Origin: Membranipora membranacea | Lineage: Eukaryota > Bryozoa > Gymnolaemata > Cheilostomatida > Membraniporidae | DNA: 64,000 nt | Assembly (NCBI GenBank): GCA_914767715.1 | Contig: OU612073.1 | Span: 3,968,001 to 4,032,000 of the forward strand | Direction of reading: 5' to 3' | In this document: in pieces, positions 45,601-58,287 of the stretch | How the letters are laid out: the number at the start of each line of letters is the position of its first letter | Numbering within the stretch: the stretch's first letter is position 1 | Notes under the pieces: generated by a model | The model's input: only the letters and a program-made list of their open reading frames with translations | The model's database searches: none | What the model was told of the DNA's origin: nothing | Program-made: the position numbers and the translations under genes

Positions 45601-48600
45601 TATCAGTTCTAGTTATATACAGAACTGAGAATAATCGACGGGCATTTTTATGAGAACAACATGCCTAACCTGTTGACAAGAACCATAGAATAATCAGAAT
45701 TCAGGCAGAACATTCCAGATGTTAGGAGTTATCTGCTCATAATGATTATCTAATAGCGAAACAATTTGAAAACTGACTTTTTTATGGACTAGTAGAAACA
45801 AGAGGCTACAATCACGTTAAATGGTGGAGCATATTCCACCTGATTTGCAGTCTGAGCACCAAGACTAATGAATAGAGTTTACCTGAAGTTTCGACAAGAA
45901 GATGGAATGGACTTTCCTCCTCCAGCGGGTAGGCCTGCTCAAGATTGTTAACTACGACTCTCCTTGCCTCTTGGTCTAACACCTCAAACGCTGACAGTAT
46001 CTCACCTAACAACTGTTTAGTTTGTGATAAAACCTTGAGGCAATCTGAGAAGGTCCTTACAGCTGAAATAAACACAAATCAATATGTCTCACCTATAGTC
46101 ACAGCCGTTTCATGATCATCCTATCCTATGCTTAATGATTACATAATTACATGTTACGTGTGCAATGTGTCACCTTACTAATCTATTTTTAGTTTCATGA
46201 TTTTTCTTGTGGCCGAGCATTTTTTGTCAAGCTTTTTCTACAAACTACTCCATTTCAACGATTTTCCTGAGATTGTTCTGTAGAGGGTTTTAAAATAAAT
46301 GTTATATTTTCTTAACTATTTATCCTATTACCATGAATGTCCCTACAATGATAATTCACAAAATTCTTAAAAAGTTTGTGATATCTTCGGCTCGGCTCGT
46401 TGGAGTACTCATGTTTCACTACTAAATCACTTACACACCTACCATATCCAGTAACTAAAAAACCTCACTGACTTCATTCCTGGATGGACATGTTTGTCAA
46501 ATTGTAAACAATCTGATGATTTGTTATGGCGTTTGTTTGCAAAATCCCAGCGAGCAAAAACTGCATGATATAAATGATAGGTAGCATTGAAGAGTTACTG
46601 TTACTGAGTGGCATATTAAAATACTAAGCTATAGATACTGGATGTTTCATTCTACAATCTAAGCCCAACACAACGGCTACCTTGTCCAACTCAAAACTCA
46701 GATATCCCTATCAGCATTCTAAATAATATCTAGCAGAGTGCTGTTGACCACCAAACAATAACTCTTTAGTCGGAGAATGCACTCAGCAGCCTTCTATGTG
46801 ACAAGCTCACTTACATATCATGGCAGCGTTGATTGAGTTTGGTTTAGTCGGGCACTTGATTGTGGCAGCAGTGACTATCCCCAGTGTTCCCTCACCACCG
46901 ATAAACAAGTGCTTCAGATCGTAACCTGTGTTATCTTTTATCAGCGGGTTCAGGTTCTCTAAGATTGTGCCATTAGCCAGCACCTACAAGTATATATCAG
47001 AGATTAACAAAATAAACTGACAAAAAAGTAATGATGGGAGGGAATAGATGCCAAACTCCCAAAACAAAACTCAACTCAAACAACAAAACTCAAACATTGG
47101 TCAATTTTTGAAAGTTTTCCAATATTGGCTGTTTATTAATGACTACACTGCTGTCAAAAAGCTGGGATGAAAATGCCAGAACGTAGAAAGTCACACTAGC
47201 TACGAAATTACATCCTCTATCCGCCAGGGCAGAATTCATGCGATGGCCTTATCTATGAGATCTCATTTCTAGTCCTTATGAGGGAAGAGTGCATAAATCT
47301 AATCTAATTCGAAGACGGAGCACTTTACTCAGTAATATCCTGCAGTAAGACACCATGGGGCTTTTACCTTGAGCAACTGCTGTTATTAATCTCAACACTC
47401 ATCTCCGTTATTATAACAATAACCCGCATATCAAGGAACAGACTCAATGTGATCATACAGTATTTTTACTCCATCATACCCATGTGGTACCGGTAACACA
47501 TTTGTGAACACAACAATAATCCACTCACTGTTTGCAGACCAAGTACTGTGCCGTGTAGCGATCCGTATCTGAGTAGTCTGATACCTCCTGCGTTAGTAGA
47601 TACATTACCTCCTATATTACAGCTGCCCTTGGCTCCGAGGTCCAGGGGCATCATAAGGTTATGTGAGGCGAGCTGCTGATCTAAACTCTCCAACACACAA
47701 CCAGCCTCACACGTCAGCACACCTGAGATATTGTGGGACAAAATAACACTTCATTTTCGGGACATGTTTGGTGCCTCACTAAAATAGTTTATTCTCGGCA
47801 GTGGGCAAATGAAAGAGCCATTGGACAGACTGCAAGCATGGGCTTTATTTTACTTCCGGAGGATAGCATCTACTAGAGAAGTTGGACTGTCAAAGAGAAC
47901 GAGTGAGACATTTGCTGTCAAACTCTCAGACAGATACACAACCTCGATCAGGGAGAAATATTATTTACTGACGCAAACATTCACTCAATAGATTAGATGT
48001 TTTAGACAAGTAATAAAGAGACGCGACAGATCAGACTTTTGGTTACCAGCATTTGCTACCCACTTTAATTTGGAATTAAATTGTGGGTAACAAATGCCTT
48101 ATATTCTTTGGATCTATCTATGAGGGCAAAGAGAACTTCCATTCCATGAGGCAGATCATTGCCGACACCGACAACAAAGAAAACAAAACAACAAAGGAAA
48201 CGGGAGAATATTTCTGCGACAAAAATAGAAGATCTGAATAGGCATTGCCTCAAATACGTATTATATTATTAGACCTTACCGAGTGTGTCGTCGATGCTGA
48301 TGATTTTATTCATACGTGATGTTGAGATAATAACTTCATCAAACACTGGATTACTGCCACCAACTAAACCTGAGAGTAACAGCCACAAAGTTATCTTATT
48401 ATAAATACAGGATGGTAACCCAGCTAAATCCAGGAGAGATACTCGTCCTGGGACAAGGTTAATGAAGTTATCCTTATTCCGCACTTCGGAGCTTGCCAGG
48501 CGAATTTGTGTCACCAATTTCATACTGGGGAAACAGTGAAACTACATATAACATATCCTAAAATGTCTAATCTGTACTTTTAGGCAATAAGAACAGCCTT

Positions 48601-49813
48601 GTGATTCCTAACTCAATGAATTTATATCGTTGGCCACAATATTCGAAGCCAAGATGTTCTCAGTTTACAAACAAAAAAACACAGCAAGTTGCGTGAAACC
48701 AACACATCCAAGTGGGTGATATAGGGCAGGCAGTCGAACAACCTGAGCTACCTTCTAATGCGATCATATCAGTGATTATGGTATTAATATCTCACCAGTA
48801 TTACCGCCCTGAGGACAGACTGCTATCTTTCTCTCATTACAATGTCTGAGTAGAGCGGAGACCTGCTCCACACTGTCAGGTCTCAGTACCACACTGCTCT
48901 GTCCTGAGGAAAAGTACCAAAATAAAGTTTCAGTTTGCCGATCCCATCACAATTTACATAAAGTGAGGACCAGTAAATCTTTTACACAATTCTATCCAGT
49001 ATTTAAAAAAAATCAGACAACATAGCCAATCTTATAACCACTTTGTAATAATGGCCATGAAAATAAATTAATAAAATAAATAAATTTCTTGGTCCGCATG
49101 TTGATAATTGTTCTAAGGCATAAATAAGAAATTATATAAGTCAGCAAAAACAACAAATTGTAGTGCTGTGTGTCTACTGGATGATCATCTTCTCAATGCA
49201 TTTTTGGCTTTTTTGATGATACAAGGCGGATTCTTCAAATATCTGAGGGTATGACAGTGTTGACTTTTTTCTAACACTTGACATATTTACTTCTGGCATG
49301 TAGACTGCAATACAGTGGAGAATTGCAGCATTTACCCCTGTTTCCTATAATCCAACAACATCAAATTTATGAGTGTGAAAACTTGGGAGTGTCACACTTG
49401 TGAAAAAAACTGCAATGCTGGTTGAAGTAACTTGCAATATCAATGCACAAGATGATCGGCAGTGTTTGAACCTGGGTATTTTCTTCAATTCTCAATAACC
49501 ATAATTTCAATTAAGATAAAATGTGGTCTGTTATTACAGCACAGTACCCCCCACCAGAAATAACGATAAACAACAAACCTCTAACAGTATTAAGCCAGTC
49601 AGTGTTGAAACCGTCCAGATCGCCTTGTATTACATTCCCACTACCGACAATCGACTCAAAATGGCTGACATCCTGATCATTGATGACAGCAAAGTCTTTT
49701 CTGGTCAAATTTGGATAACGAGTGGTGGTGAGGGGAACAGCGCTTGACATCCATCGCTTCACTAAATTGGAAGCCCTGTGTGAGCGAATCTGGATCAGAG
49801 ATCTGGTCAACAT
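39615..49813 (-). CDS. D2HGDH: D-2-hydroxyglutarate dehydrogenase, mitochondrial (complete)
   Basis: Ten minus-strand exons: 49579-49813, 48796-48903, 48280-48369, 47529-47722, 46815-46983, 45883-46062, 41892-42001, 41174-41348, 40192-40314, 39615-39742; 1512 bases, 503 residues, near the usual family length of about 520. The enzyme oxidises D-2-hydroxyglutarate to 2-oxoglutarate with FAD and passes electrons to the electron-transfer flavoprotein. The N-terminus ([20 protein letters not shown]) is a mitochondrial presequence. FAD-domain motifs are [48 protein letters not shown] and [19 protein letters not shown]. The C-terminal domain carries [14 protein letters not shown] and SVSAEHGLG with the metal-binding His and Glu, and ends NPYKYLPDD. 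The start Met is the first in frame and gives a good presequence. Introns contain hAT-like repeats and a G-rich minisatellite. It is divergently paired with transaldolase. Confidence 0.97.
40034..40056. repeat. CATA tetranucleotide microsatellite
   Basis: Five CATA units followed by CATATGG, in the last intron of D2HGDH. Confidence 0.9.
41528..41737. repeat. GGGGAGAGGAA minisatellite in a D2HGDH intron
   Basis: About 19 units, mostly the 11-base GGGGAGAGGAA with a few variant units at the right end, pure purine on the plus strand (pyrimidine on the coding strand). It begins some 180 bp upstream (plus-strand right) of exon 41174-41348. Such tracts can form triplex or G-quadruplex structures. 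The proline/leucine-rich or glycine/arginine-rich open frames across it are not genes. Confidence 0.93.
43011..43089 (+). repeat. tRNA-like sequence (SINE head or tRNA pseudogene)
   Basis: The A box (TAGCTCAGTGTGTAGAGC) and B box (GGTTCGAGTC) are good. A 5-bp stem TTGTA/TATAA encloses a 7-base loop with CAC in the anticodon place. The acceptor stem pairs only partly (GGCTGAA against CAAGGTC), and a T-run follows at once. It is more likely tRNA-derived repeat than a working tRNA. Confidence 0.55.
43811..44570. mobile_element. Non-autonomous hAT-like element, copy 1
   Basis: The left end TAGATCAGCTGTTGGAAACC and the right end GGTTGCCCACCCATGCTTTA (inverse TAAAGCATGGGTGGGCAACC) resemble the usual hAT-type GGGCAACCT termini, with GCGGCC-rich subterminal parts. 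The interior lacks an intact transposase. Confidence 0.65.
44564..45419. mobile_element. Non-autonomous hAT-like element, copy 2 (tandem to copy 1)
   Basis: It starts TTAGATCAGCTGTGGGCAAC within the end of copy 1 and ends GGTTGCCCACCCATGCTCTA. The same internal landmarks (CAGTGCGGCCTAAT, ATTACACATTAAT, ATAGTGGCCATTC) occur in the same order. An extra stretch near 44965-45115 is absent from copy 1. The two copies share one junction, so they arose by tandem duplication or insertion into the target end. Confidence 0.65.
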
Positions 49814-50719
49814 ATTTCTATTTCAGTTCACATAGGCTGCAGCAGATATGACTATGAGGTCGGTTATATGCACATAGCTGCCATAATCTGCAATTTGAAA
49901 AAAAATTAAACATAGTGTGCAATATATTTTTGTATGGAAACTATTGAATGTTTTTGTAAATGTTGCAAACAAGAAAAATTTTGAATGTCTTAGGGCCCCT
50001 GTGACAGTGTCGTTACACTTGCACACCTGTACTCACATTGTTCAAGATAAACCATTGGTCTATCCTTGGTGGTTGTTACTTGGTGATCAAAGAAAAGCTA
50101 GCCAGGCACAATGTCCTGTTTTCTGATAATCACAAGAGTCAATGTATTAGTTAAGCTAGCATATGCTTGCAAGCAACTGAGCTCAAGCCATACATACCAT
50201 AAGATTCTAGCAAGGATTCTTACACCACCTACCAGCACTGATTTATATATAATAGTAATAATCATAGGACTGCCGCATTTCCTAACTTTGGGCTTTGACT
50301 TGGTGTGGGTTATGTAAGTAAGGATATGCAGAAGTCTCATGGTAATAGAAATATCTAATTTGGTAAGTATACTACAATCAAAGAGTAACTGGGTTACTTC
50401 GTACTCTAGTCTTTGCTACATTGAATTTGCAAAAGTGAGTGAAGGTGCAGTGAAACTGAAACTACTACCCTGCAGTTTCAAAACGAAACTACTTGAACAT
50501 TGACATCTATGATGATTATCTCTGATAGGCTTATTGCTGTTAGTTTGTCTATTTACAATTTCCTGTGTAGCCCATGATCCCCTAGGAATAAAATGATTTG
50601 GGACGGAAACTTCATCCCTAACTCAATCATAAAACTCAGACTAATTTTAGTTCCTTTTAGCCCATTCATTTCTCTTTGAAAGTTGTATAAAAGTGAAGCA
50701 CCATCCTAATTAGCTCATA
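49814..50719. promoter_or_regulatory. Shared 0.9-kb region between D2HGDH and transaldolase start codons
   Basis: The two genes face away from each other with 906 bp between start codons, a layout typical of bidirectional promoters. I see no clear TATA box at the expected distance on either side and no further gene in between. Divergent control is inferred from position only. Confidence 0.5.
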
Positions 50720-53700
50720 ATGTCAGAACAACCAGCAGCTAAACAATCAAAAATGGCAACTGCTCTAGACCAACTAAAGACTTTCACCACTGTCGTGGCT
50801 GATACTGGGGATTTTGAAGGTAAGGCTGTCACCAGTAGGATAAGAATTGTTAGCCTAGTCAGTGACTAGCAGACAACAAACAAATTTATTACAACAATCT
50901 ATCTATCTTACTCTTAATAAGTCGGATTTGTTATCTATCTTCTAATTGTTACTGTTGCAGGTACTTACTAAATTCACTTCTGTAACTGAAATAATAATTT
51001 GCTGATTGATCAGATCAAGTTGAACATATATCACCCTTCTTTCGATGTTGTTGATAAGTTTTTCTGGGTCTTGGATGGTGTCTCCTCCTCCACTATCTGA
51101 ATGCTGCATTTTCCATACAAAGCCTTGATGGTATAAAGTTACTACCATACAGGATTTGATGTTCGCTTTCAATCTATCACTATTATTAGCATGTTCTACA
51201 GCACACGTGATTGGTATCAAATACAGTGTAAGCTGGTTAATTCAGACTTTATAATTCAGATCTCCTGTTATTCAGACAAGGAAAACTGGTCTCTTCAGCC
51301 AGATCTCAATGCATTCTTATGTCGCTTAATTCAAACTCTGCTTAATTAGAACAAATTTTTGTGCTCCCCAGAGGTTTGAATTAAGTGAACTGTACTGTAG
51401 AAGCAAACTGATTCACTAATGTAAAAAACATGATCCAAATCATTGATCGATTGACTGTGTGCGAGTTACGAAGCTGAAATTATATATATATATGTAATGG
51501 TGTGGTAAAGACACCGGAGATACTCTACCATTCTTGTGTCCATATTGAATATATAATAATTCTTGAAAACTAGGCAAGGACCAGGTATTTAATCCTGGGT
51601 TTGGTGGAAGTCAACGTCTCACAATCCACTTTACTGTAACATGTGTCACCCTGGAGATTAGATACCTATCGGTAGACCTAAAACAAATCATCAAACCATT
51701 ATATATCATCACCATTTTCTATTGCAGCTATGAAACAATTCCGGCCTACTGATGCCACAACAAACCCCTCACTAGTGCTCCAGGCTGCCCAACTTCCACA
51801 GTATAAACATCTTGTTGATGAGGCAATCAAGTATGCTAAGTCCAACGCTAGGTGAGTGAGAAACACATAGGAAAGCTCTTTCGCCTCAACTGTTTTCATC
51901 CGATTCAATGCACACACAAAACAGAGAGGGCCGCCATTCTATCATTTCATACTGGACATGGATTTAAGATAGCTGATCAAACAGTAATAATCTGCTAGCA
52001 GCTGTGGCATAGTAACATATCAAAATATCATCAATCACTAATTAATCCAGAAACAGAAAATCCACACGATTGTCACACGACTACAAAGGCTAAGATATCC
52101 TAGGCTCGTTCTAAAAGGGTAGCCGTTCTAACGCTATAATAATGCTTGTCATGTCACTTCCTTTTTCACAAACACTACTTCCCTGTTGTAATAGATATGG
52201 TTGTGAATAAGTGCTAACTAGTGAGCTTTTCAAGTAGGCATACTGTATGTCTTAAGAGGAAGCTGTGATCATTCTGTTACAAAAATATTGTTGTCTGTAA
52301 TGTACTGTACAGTGTTGCAATGATAACAAAATACTCATAATCTAATCATCCGTAATTGCAACGCAGAACTTTATACGGATACCGGTGATATTTCATGGCT
52401 AAGATGTAGGATGATGCATTTCCTCTTTCTCACTGAAACAAGGATCATTCATCCTGTTTTTGTCGTATTACATTGCAATAAATAACATGATAAGACATCA
52501 TGATCATGATCATTTTTTTTAAACCTTATTCTTATTTTTTTGCTGCACAGTGACTTGAAGAAGCAGGTAGAGCTGGCTTTTGATAAGCTGTGCGTCCTGT
52601 TCGGATGTGAGATTCTGAAGATTGTACCAGGAAGAGTCTCTACTGAAGTCGACGCAGGGTGAGTGCCACGAAGAATGGCTGGCATCATCAGAATATTATA
52701 TATTTGTATCATTTTATAGCTAGCTATCCTTGCAGTATAACAAAATTTTCTGAGTTCACACAGTATATTGGCAGTGCAGTGTCATATTCTGGTTAACCTG
52801 CTTTTGCAAACTGAGAAAATAGCAATGTGCAAGTTGGTGTGGTCGGATCAGGATAAGTTAATGTGGAACTAGCGGGTAAATAATATGATAATATAACTAA
52901 TGTCTGCAACCCTAAACAATTATCTCTAGACCCATCTTACCAAAACTGCGGGTGCTTCTACTAAACTACTGCACAAGAAATTGCACTTAAAAGTAAGGGT
53001 GGGTTGGAGCTGCGGTGTACTTTGTAGGGTTGATTTAGTGCTGAGGTAATCTGGTGTATTACGATGTCTCCACACTAGACTCTGAGAGGTTGTAAGGGAG
53101 TTTAGATCCTGAGCTGTGTAATTTGAGCACCCCATTTTCTACTACCCCTATTTTTTCGACGAAGCAATGCTTGATGGGGAATCTGTGTATAAATAAACCT
53201 TACCATACATAAAATACAGGCAAAGGTTCGTAGGCCAACCAGTTGAAATCAGGCCGGTCTGGTAGAAATTCTTGCAAAAAATTGTCACACTTTATAGAAT
53301 GCCACTCGCAGCAACCCAGGCAAAGTTTAAGCAACATGACTAGTTTCTAAGCTACATCAATGTCAGGAATTCTAGGGGTCTACATACTGTCGAAAGTTAA
53401 TATGACTTTTGAAGTTGCCAAATCAAACCAATAGGTTTCTCATTAGTTATATTTAAAAGAGAGGTTGGAAAGATGAAATATGCCAATAATGCAAGGTGAA
53501 ATTATTATTGCGGTAGTACAATCATGCTGGCATTTTGCTTGCTTCATCACAATGACTTGACACAATATTTGATCAATGTTGACTGAAAGCTGACTTGCAC
53601 ATTCTTAGCTAGCCTTTTTAATGTGTATTAATACTATAATTGAATCATACGCGATGGAATCTTGGCAAAAAATGTTCGATTCTGATTGTTGGTATTTCTG

Positions 53701-56700
53701 TCGACACGAGCTCACAGTTTCTTGCGGGCCAAGGCGCAATATTTAGATCAACACCAGAGTCTATAATAGACAATCCATATCCATAGTCTCTGTAAGCACT
53801 GCTGGTAATGTTTTTCCCATTTTTTATCAATTTGTCACCAATATTTATTACAGCCTGTCGTTTGATAAAGAAGCCTCCATACAGAAAGCCTTGAAGCTGA
53901 TCTCATTATACAAAGAGGCTGGTATTCCTAAAGAGAGAATACTTATCAAACTAGCTAGTACCTGGGAGGGAATACAAGCCGGCAAGGTGTTAGAATCTCA
54001 ACATGGCATCCACTGTAATCTCACTCTGCTCTTCTCATTCTGTCAGGTACAGTCAACACCTCCATACAGCAGCCAGTATGGAGTGAAGTTATATGATGTT
54101 TACCTATGAGGCATATTGTCAATGAAAAAAAGTGCAAACCATCCCCTACAGCAAAAAGTAGAGCATTATTGTAATATTTTGCGGCAATAACTAGGCCTAC
54201 CGTCCTAAAGTGTTCTACATGATCATCAGAGAGCTAGACCTCGGACAAAAGAAATACTTTGTTATCAATGAAATAGTTTGTACAGTTCCTCAGTGACTGT
54301 TAGACATTTTAGACTGTCCCAACTAGACGATGGAAGTGATAGTGTCTACCAGTATAAAACCTCTTCCGCATCTCCATTCATGACAGAACTACTAAATTTG
54401 TCTCCATTCCCTATAAATAACCCGCCAAGCGGTAGGTTATATCGTGCGGAGAACTGAAATATTCTAATTGCATTTACATCATCCGTAAAACGACATGTTA
54501 GCTTCGTGTTGTGTAGAGGCTATAGCATATTATCTACTAGTACAAATTAATGCTAGATTTCACTTAGCCTTGTATGCTAAACTAAATGTTAGGTACAGTG
54601 TGCATAGGATTAAAAGATGATGAGCACACTTGCTTGCTACAGCAGTGCCAGAAATCCTGGAAACCAATTGCATTACAACAACTAGAGATCTTGTGAGCAG
54701 TGAGCTAATGGAATAATCATGATTTAGTTGTCAAGGCACTCCAATGTGCATTTGCTGATACACATTAATTTGAATCAGTTTGCTTTGGTATGAGGTTGAG
54801 ATCTAATTCTAAAAGCGATTCTTTATGGACCTGAATTCTTCAATAATCAAAAGCAGGTCCAGCCAGGACATTTATATTAGTCGATTATCAATTCCGAATG
54901 TGAAGATTTGTCATGAGGCCAAATCGATTTTGTGTTGATAAAAAATGCAACTTATTATCTCGTTCAGTCAACATCAACCCGAATTCTCCCACCTGATTTT
55001 GTCCCTAGTAGTGTGCATATTATTCCACATTCCTCTCCCGTTTTCTTACCCAGTGCGGAAGGCACATACACACCATTCATTTCATATAACTACTTTGAGA
55101 GTTTTCCCCATTATCCTTCTGGTGGCAGGCCTTTTTCTGATGGTATGACCACCATTATTTTCACTATACAGGATGAGGTGGGCAAAACTATTCATTTGAG
55201 CATATGATGGGACTGACAGGAGCGGCTGGATAGTCAGTTGTGATTAATTTCGTCATGATATTGAAGTTGTCTCCTTTTTATTTTAGGCCGTGGCTTGTTG
55301 TGAGGCTGGAGTCACATTGATCTCTCCGTTTGTTGGACGTATTTATGATTGGTACGTGAAGAGAGGACAGAAGGAGTTCTCAATGCTCGAGGATCCAGGT
55401 TAGTAACTGATTTTATTGTATGACTTTATTACGAGAGAAGTTTTCATTTTTATAATATAAGGTTACACACCATCTAACACGACGATAAGTACTTGTGCAT
55501 CTAAGCCTGGGCCATACTGTGAAGCTTTATACTACCATTTCTGGTGCCTATCAAAAGGAATCAGGCGTAATACTATCATTTCTGGTGCCGATCATATGAA
55601 ATCAGGTTGCCTTGAATTACTGAGAGATCTTGGTCGCCACCCTGGATAGTACAAAAGACTGTCAACACATAAAGGTTTTCCGCGTAACTCATTTATGTGA
55701 AGGTCGATGCCCTATGATTGATATCATCGATCTGATGCCAATCACTTTTATAACCCCTTAAGGAGAGAAACACCTGGATGAAATTACTCATCTATCCGTT
55801 TATCCTGTGTACAGGTGCTTTTAATGTTTATACGCCTCTTAAATTGTTAACTCATCTGATTAATAGGTTATATAACCCACTGCTGTTTATTGTGAGTTAT
55901 TCTCTCCCGCTTACAGGTGTGCAAAGTGTCACTAGAATCTATAACTACTATAAGAAGTTTGGTTATAAGACAGTAGTTATGGGCGCCTCGTTCAGAAACA
56001 CCGATCAGATTCTCGGCCTGTCTGGATGTGATCTGCTCACAATCTCACCCTCACTGCTGGGTAAACTGGACGGTATGAGTGACAAACTGCCCAGAATCCT
56101 CGACGCTGAGAAAGGTATACTAAGTTAATATGTGTTTGTATAGCCTTGTGTAATGAACATTGACTCTATAAGCAATAAGCTATGCTAGATAAAAATTGCC
56201 TCGATGTCAAATCCATAAACAAAACACAATACTTAATTTTGCGGTAGGTGCTATTATTTTTAAAACTTGCACTCTTGTTTTCTGACACTCAAGCAGTACA
56301 AAAAAGGACGAAAACACAATGAAAAGTGCAAGATCATGATCAAAAGTTATAGAGCCACGTTAAAATTCAGGCCCATAAAATTACCGAATGTCAAAACAAT
56401 GATAAGTTGTCTGCTCGTTACACATAAGAAGGCAACTACCGTCACAATTCCAGAGGCACAAGTTATATCTAAAGTGTCAACATTGTCTATCGGTGAAGAC
56501 ATTTTTAAAATGCCATATTTTCTTCTAAGGTGCGAGTAGAATCCAATTATTGGTGATCGAATGGCATATATGCGACACCAAAAAGCAGTACAAAAAAATG
56601 TGGAATTTTCAAATTTTTATGTTTAATCAAGATATGACCGGGTATCTATCATCTTGGAGTTGTGTCAGTGTCTGATTAATGAGGATTAGATTGCACTTAT

Positions 56701-57057
56701 CCCTCATTAATAAACAGTGTCTAACCTTGACTTTAATTCCTACAGGCCGTCCATCTCCTCATATAATAACACGTAGAGCTTTATACTATCACTGTGACAC
56801 AAATAGGTCTGTCCATTTCTTGAATTAAATCCCACGGTATATCTCTAGATAATCCGAGTTTAGGATCATTGACGGTTGGTGGCAGGTGGTTACAGCGGTC
56901 AATGACAGCGCCGATTCCCTGTTATTGCTCATATGGTGGCAGATATTCATGAACGGCCCAAGGATGGTCATGCAGTATGTGAAATGATCACAATGTTATG
57001 TGTATATATAGTATATGTATATAAATAGTACATTTAAATACAGTATATGTATATAAG

Positions 57058-57100
<43 letters not shown>

Positions 57101-57299
57101 TATATATATATGTATATATCATGTATATGTTTCAGCCGCGTCTATGGATATAGAGAAGATAGAGATGAACGAGCAGGTATTCAGATGGATGCTCAATGAG
57201 GACGAGATGTCTACCGAGAAACTGAGCGAAGGTATCAGAAAGTTCAAGGCTGACGGCAGAAAACTAGAGAAAATGCTACAAGAGAAACTACAGCAGTAA
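50720..57299 (+). CDS. TALDO1: Transaldolase (complete)
   Basis: Exons 50720-50819, 51728-51851, 52551-52658, 53854-54046, 55287-55398, 55917-56114, 57136-57299; 999 bases, 332 residues, matching the usual animal length of about 337. Cytosolic enzyme of the non-oxidative pentose phosphate pathway: moves a dihydroxyacetone unit between sedoheptulose 7-phosphate and glyceraldehyde 3-phosphate. The N-terminal [11 protein letters not shown] is the family signature, DATTNPSL follows, and Lys143 in [17 protein letters not shown] is the Schiff-base residue. Further conserved parts are [36 protein letters not shown] and [12 protein letters not shown]. The Met at 50720 gives the normal N-terminus. AATAAA lies at 57381. 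Intron six carries a TA microsatellite. All motifs are present, so the enzyme should be active. Confidence 0.98.
57003..57120. repeat. TA-rich microsatellite before the last transaldolase exon
   Basis: A run of about 15 TA units at 57066-57097 with flanking TATATGTATA variants. It ends about 15 bp before the acceptor at 57135. Confidence 0.9.
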
Positions 57300-58287
57300 A
57301 CATTGATTAATAATTACGTAGTTATCTACACTACGAGGTCAAGGTGAGTCATAACATCAGCCAATAAGCTGATCTGTAAAAATAAACCTCAGTATCCTGT
57401 TCATAGTTATGACTTATTTTAAACTACTCCTACTGCATTTAATGGTACTGTTAGTAAATTGAAATCCTGGGATTTTTTTACTGTTATATCCATATTTTGT
57501 GTCAGAACTCTTTCTCATTATTGTAGAATTACACCATTTGTTTTGTAATACTGTCAGAACGTAGATTAATATCTGTGCACTGTCAGCATATCTCGACTAT
57601 TGATTGGCCGACGATTTCGTGACCTCCCAGTGATTAGTTTGATCAGTTTGTGTCTATTTTTGATTATATTATGAGCAGTCTTTTCTTCTCTTTGTTATAA
57701 AATATCTCTCTTCCTTTTCTCTCACAATTATTCCATTATTTGTTGATTCTTTACTAAGACAATGTTGACTGTACCTAGCAATTGTGTAGCAAGATAATTA
57801 AAAAAGCAAACGAAATACAATACATTATCGATATTTGATGTTCATTAGGTGTTCATCTTAATTCTGATTATTGAGTAAATATCTGACAGCGAGATTTCTG
57901 TTAACAGCGCCTGCGGAATGTTCTCAATAGAATGCACTCTATGAAGTTTTATTTCAGCCAAATCAAACCAAATTTAAAAAAATAAACAACAATATATCTA
58001 GAAGGGATTATTTAGATATGAGAGATTATCTCTTTACAGGGCAGGATTAAAACATTAATAGGGTGATAACATGTTAATTGTTAGCATAATAGCAGCGATA
58101 TCCTCCATAATGTTCCATAAGCCTCAATTAATGGATTATGTTGAACTATAATGTCTTAGTATTAAATGCACATTTATATTTATGATTGAGACTGGAGACA
58201 GATGGCAAAAAATAGCTTCTATGTCAACCACTAATCCAGCACACTCCACCTCTGTTTGGACTGTTTGAAGTGTGTCCTCACCCGCCC
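57300..58287. other. Convergent gap between transaldolase and the Gln-rich protein gene
   Basis: It holds the transaldolase 3' UTR with AATAAA at 57381-57386, then AT-rich DNA without an evident exon. On the minus strand the 3' UTR of the Gln-rich gene would lie at its right end. Confidence 0.5.
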
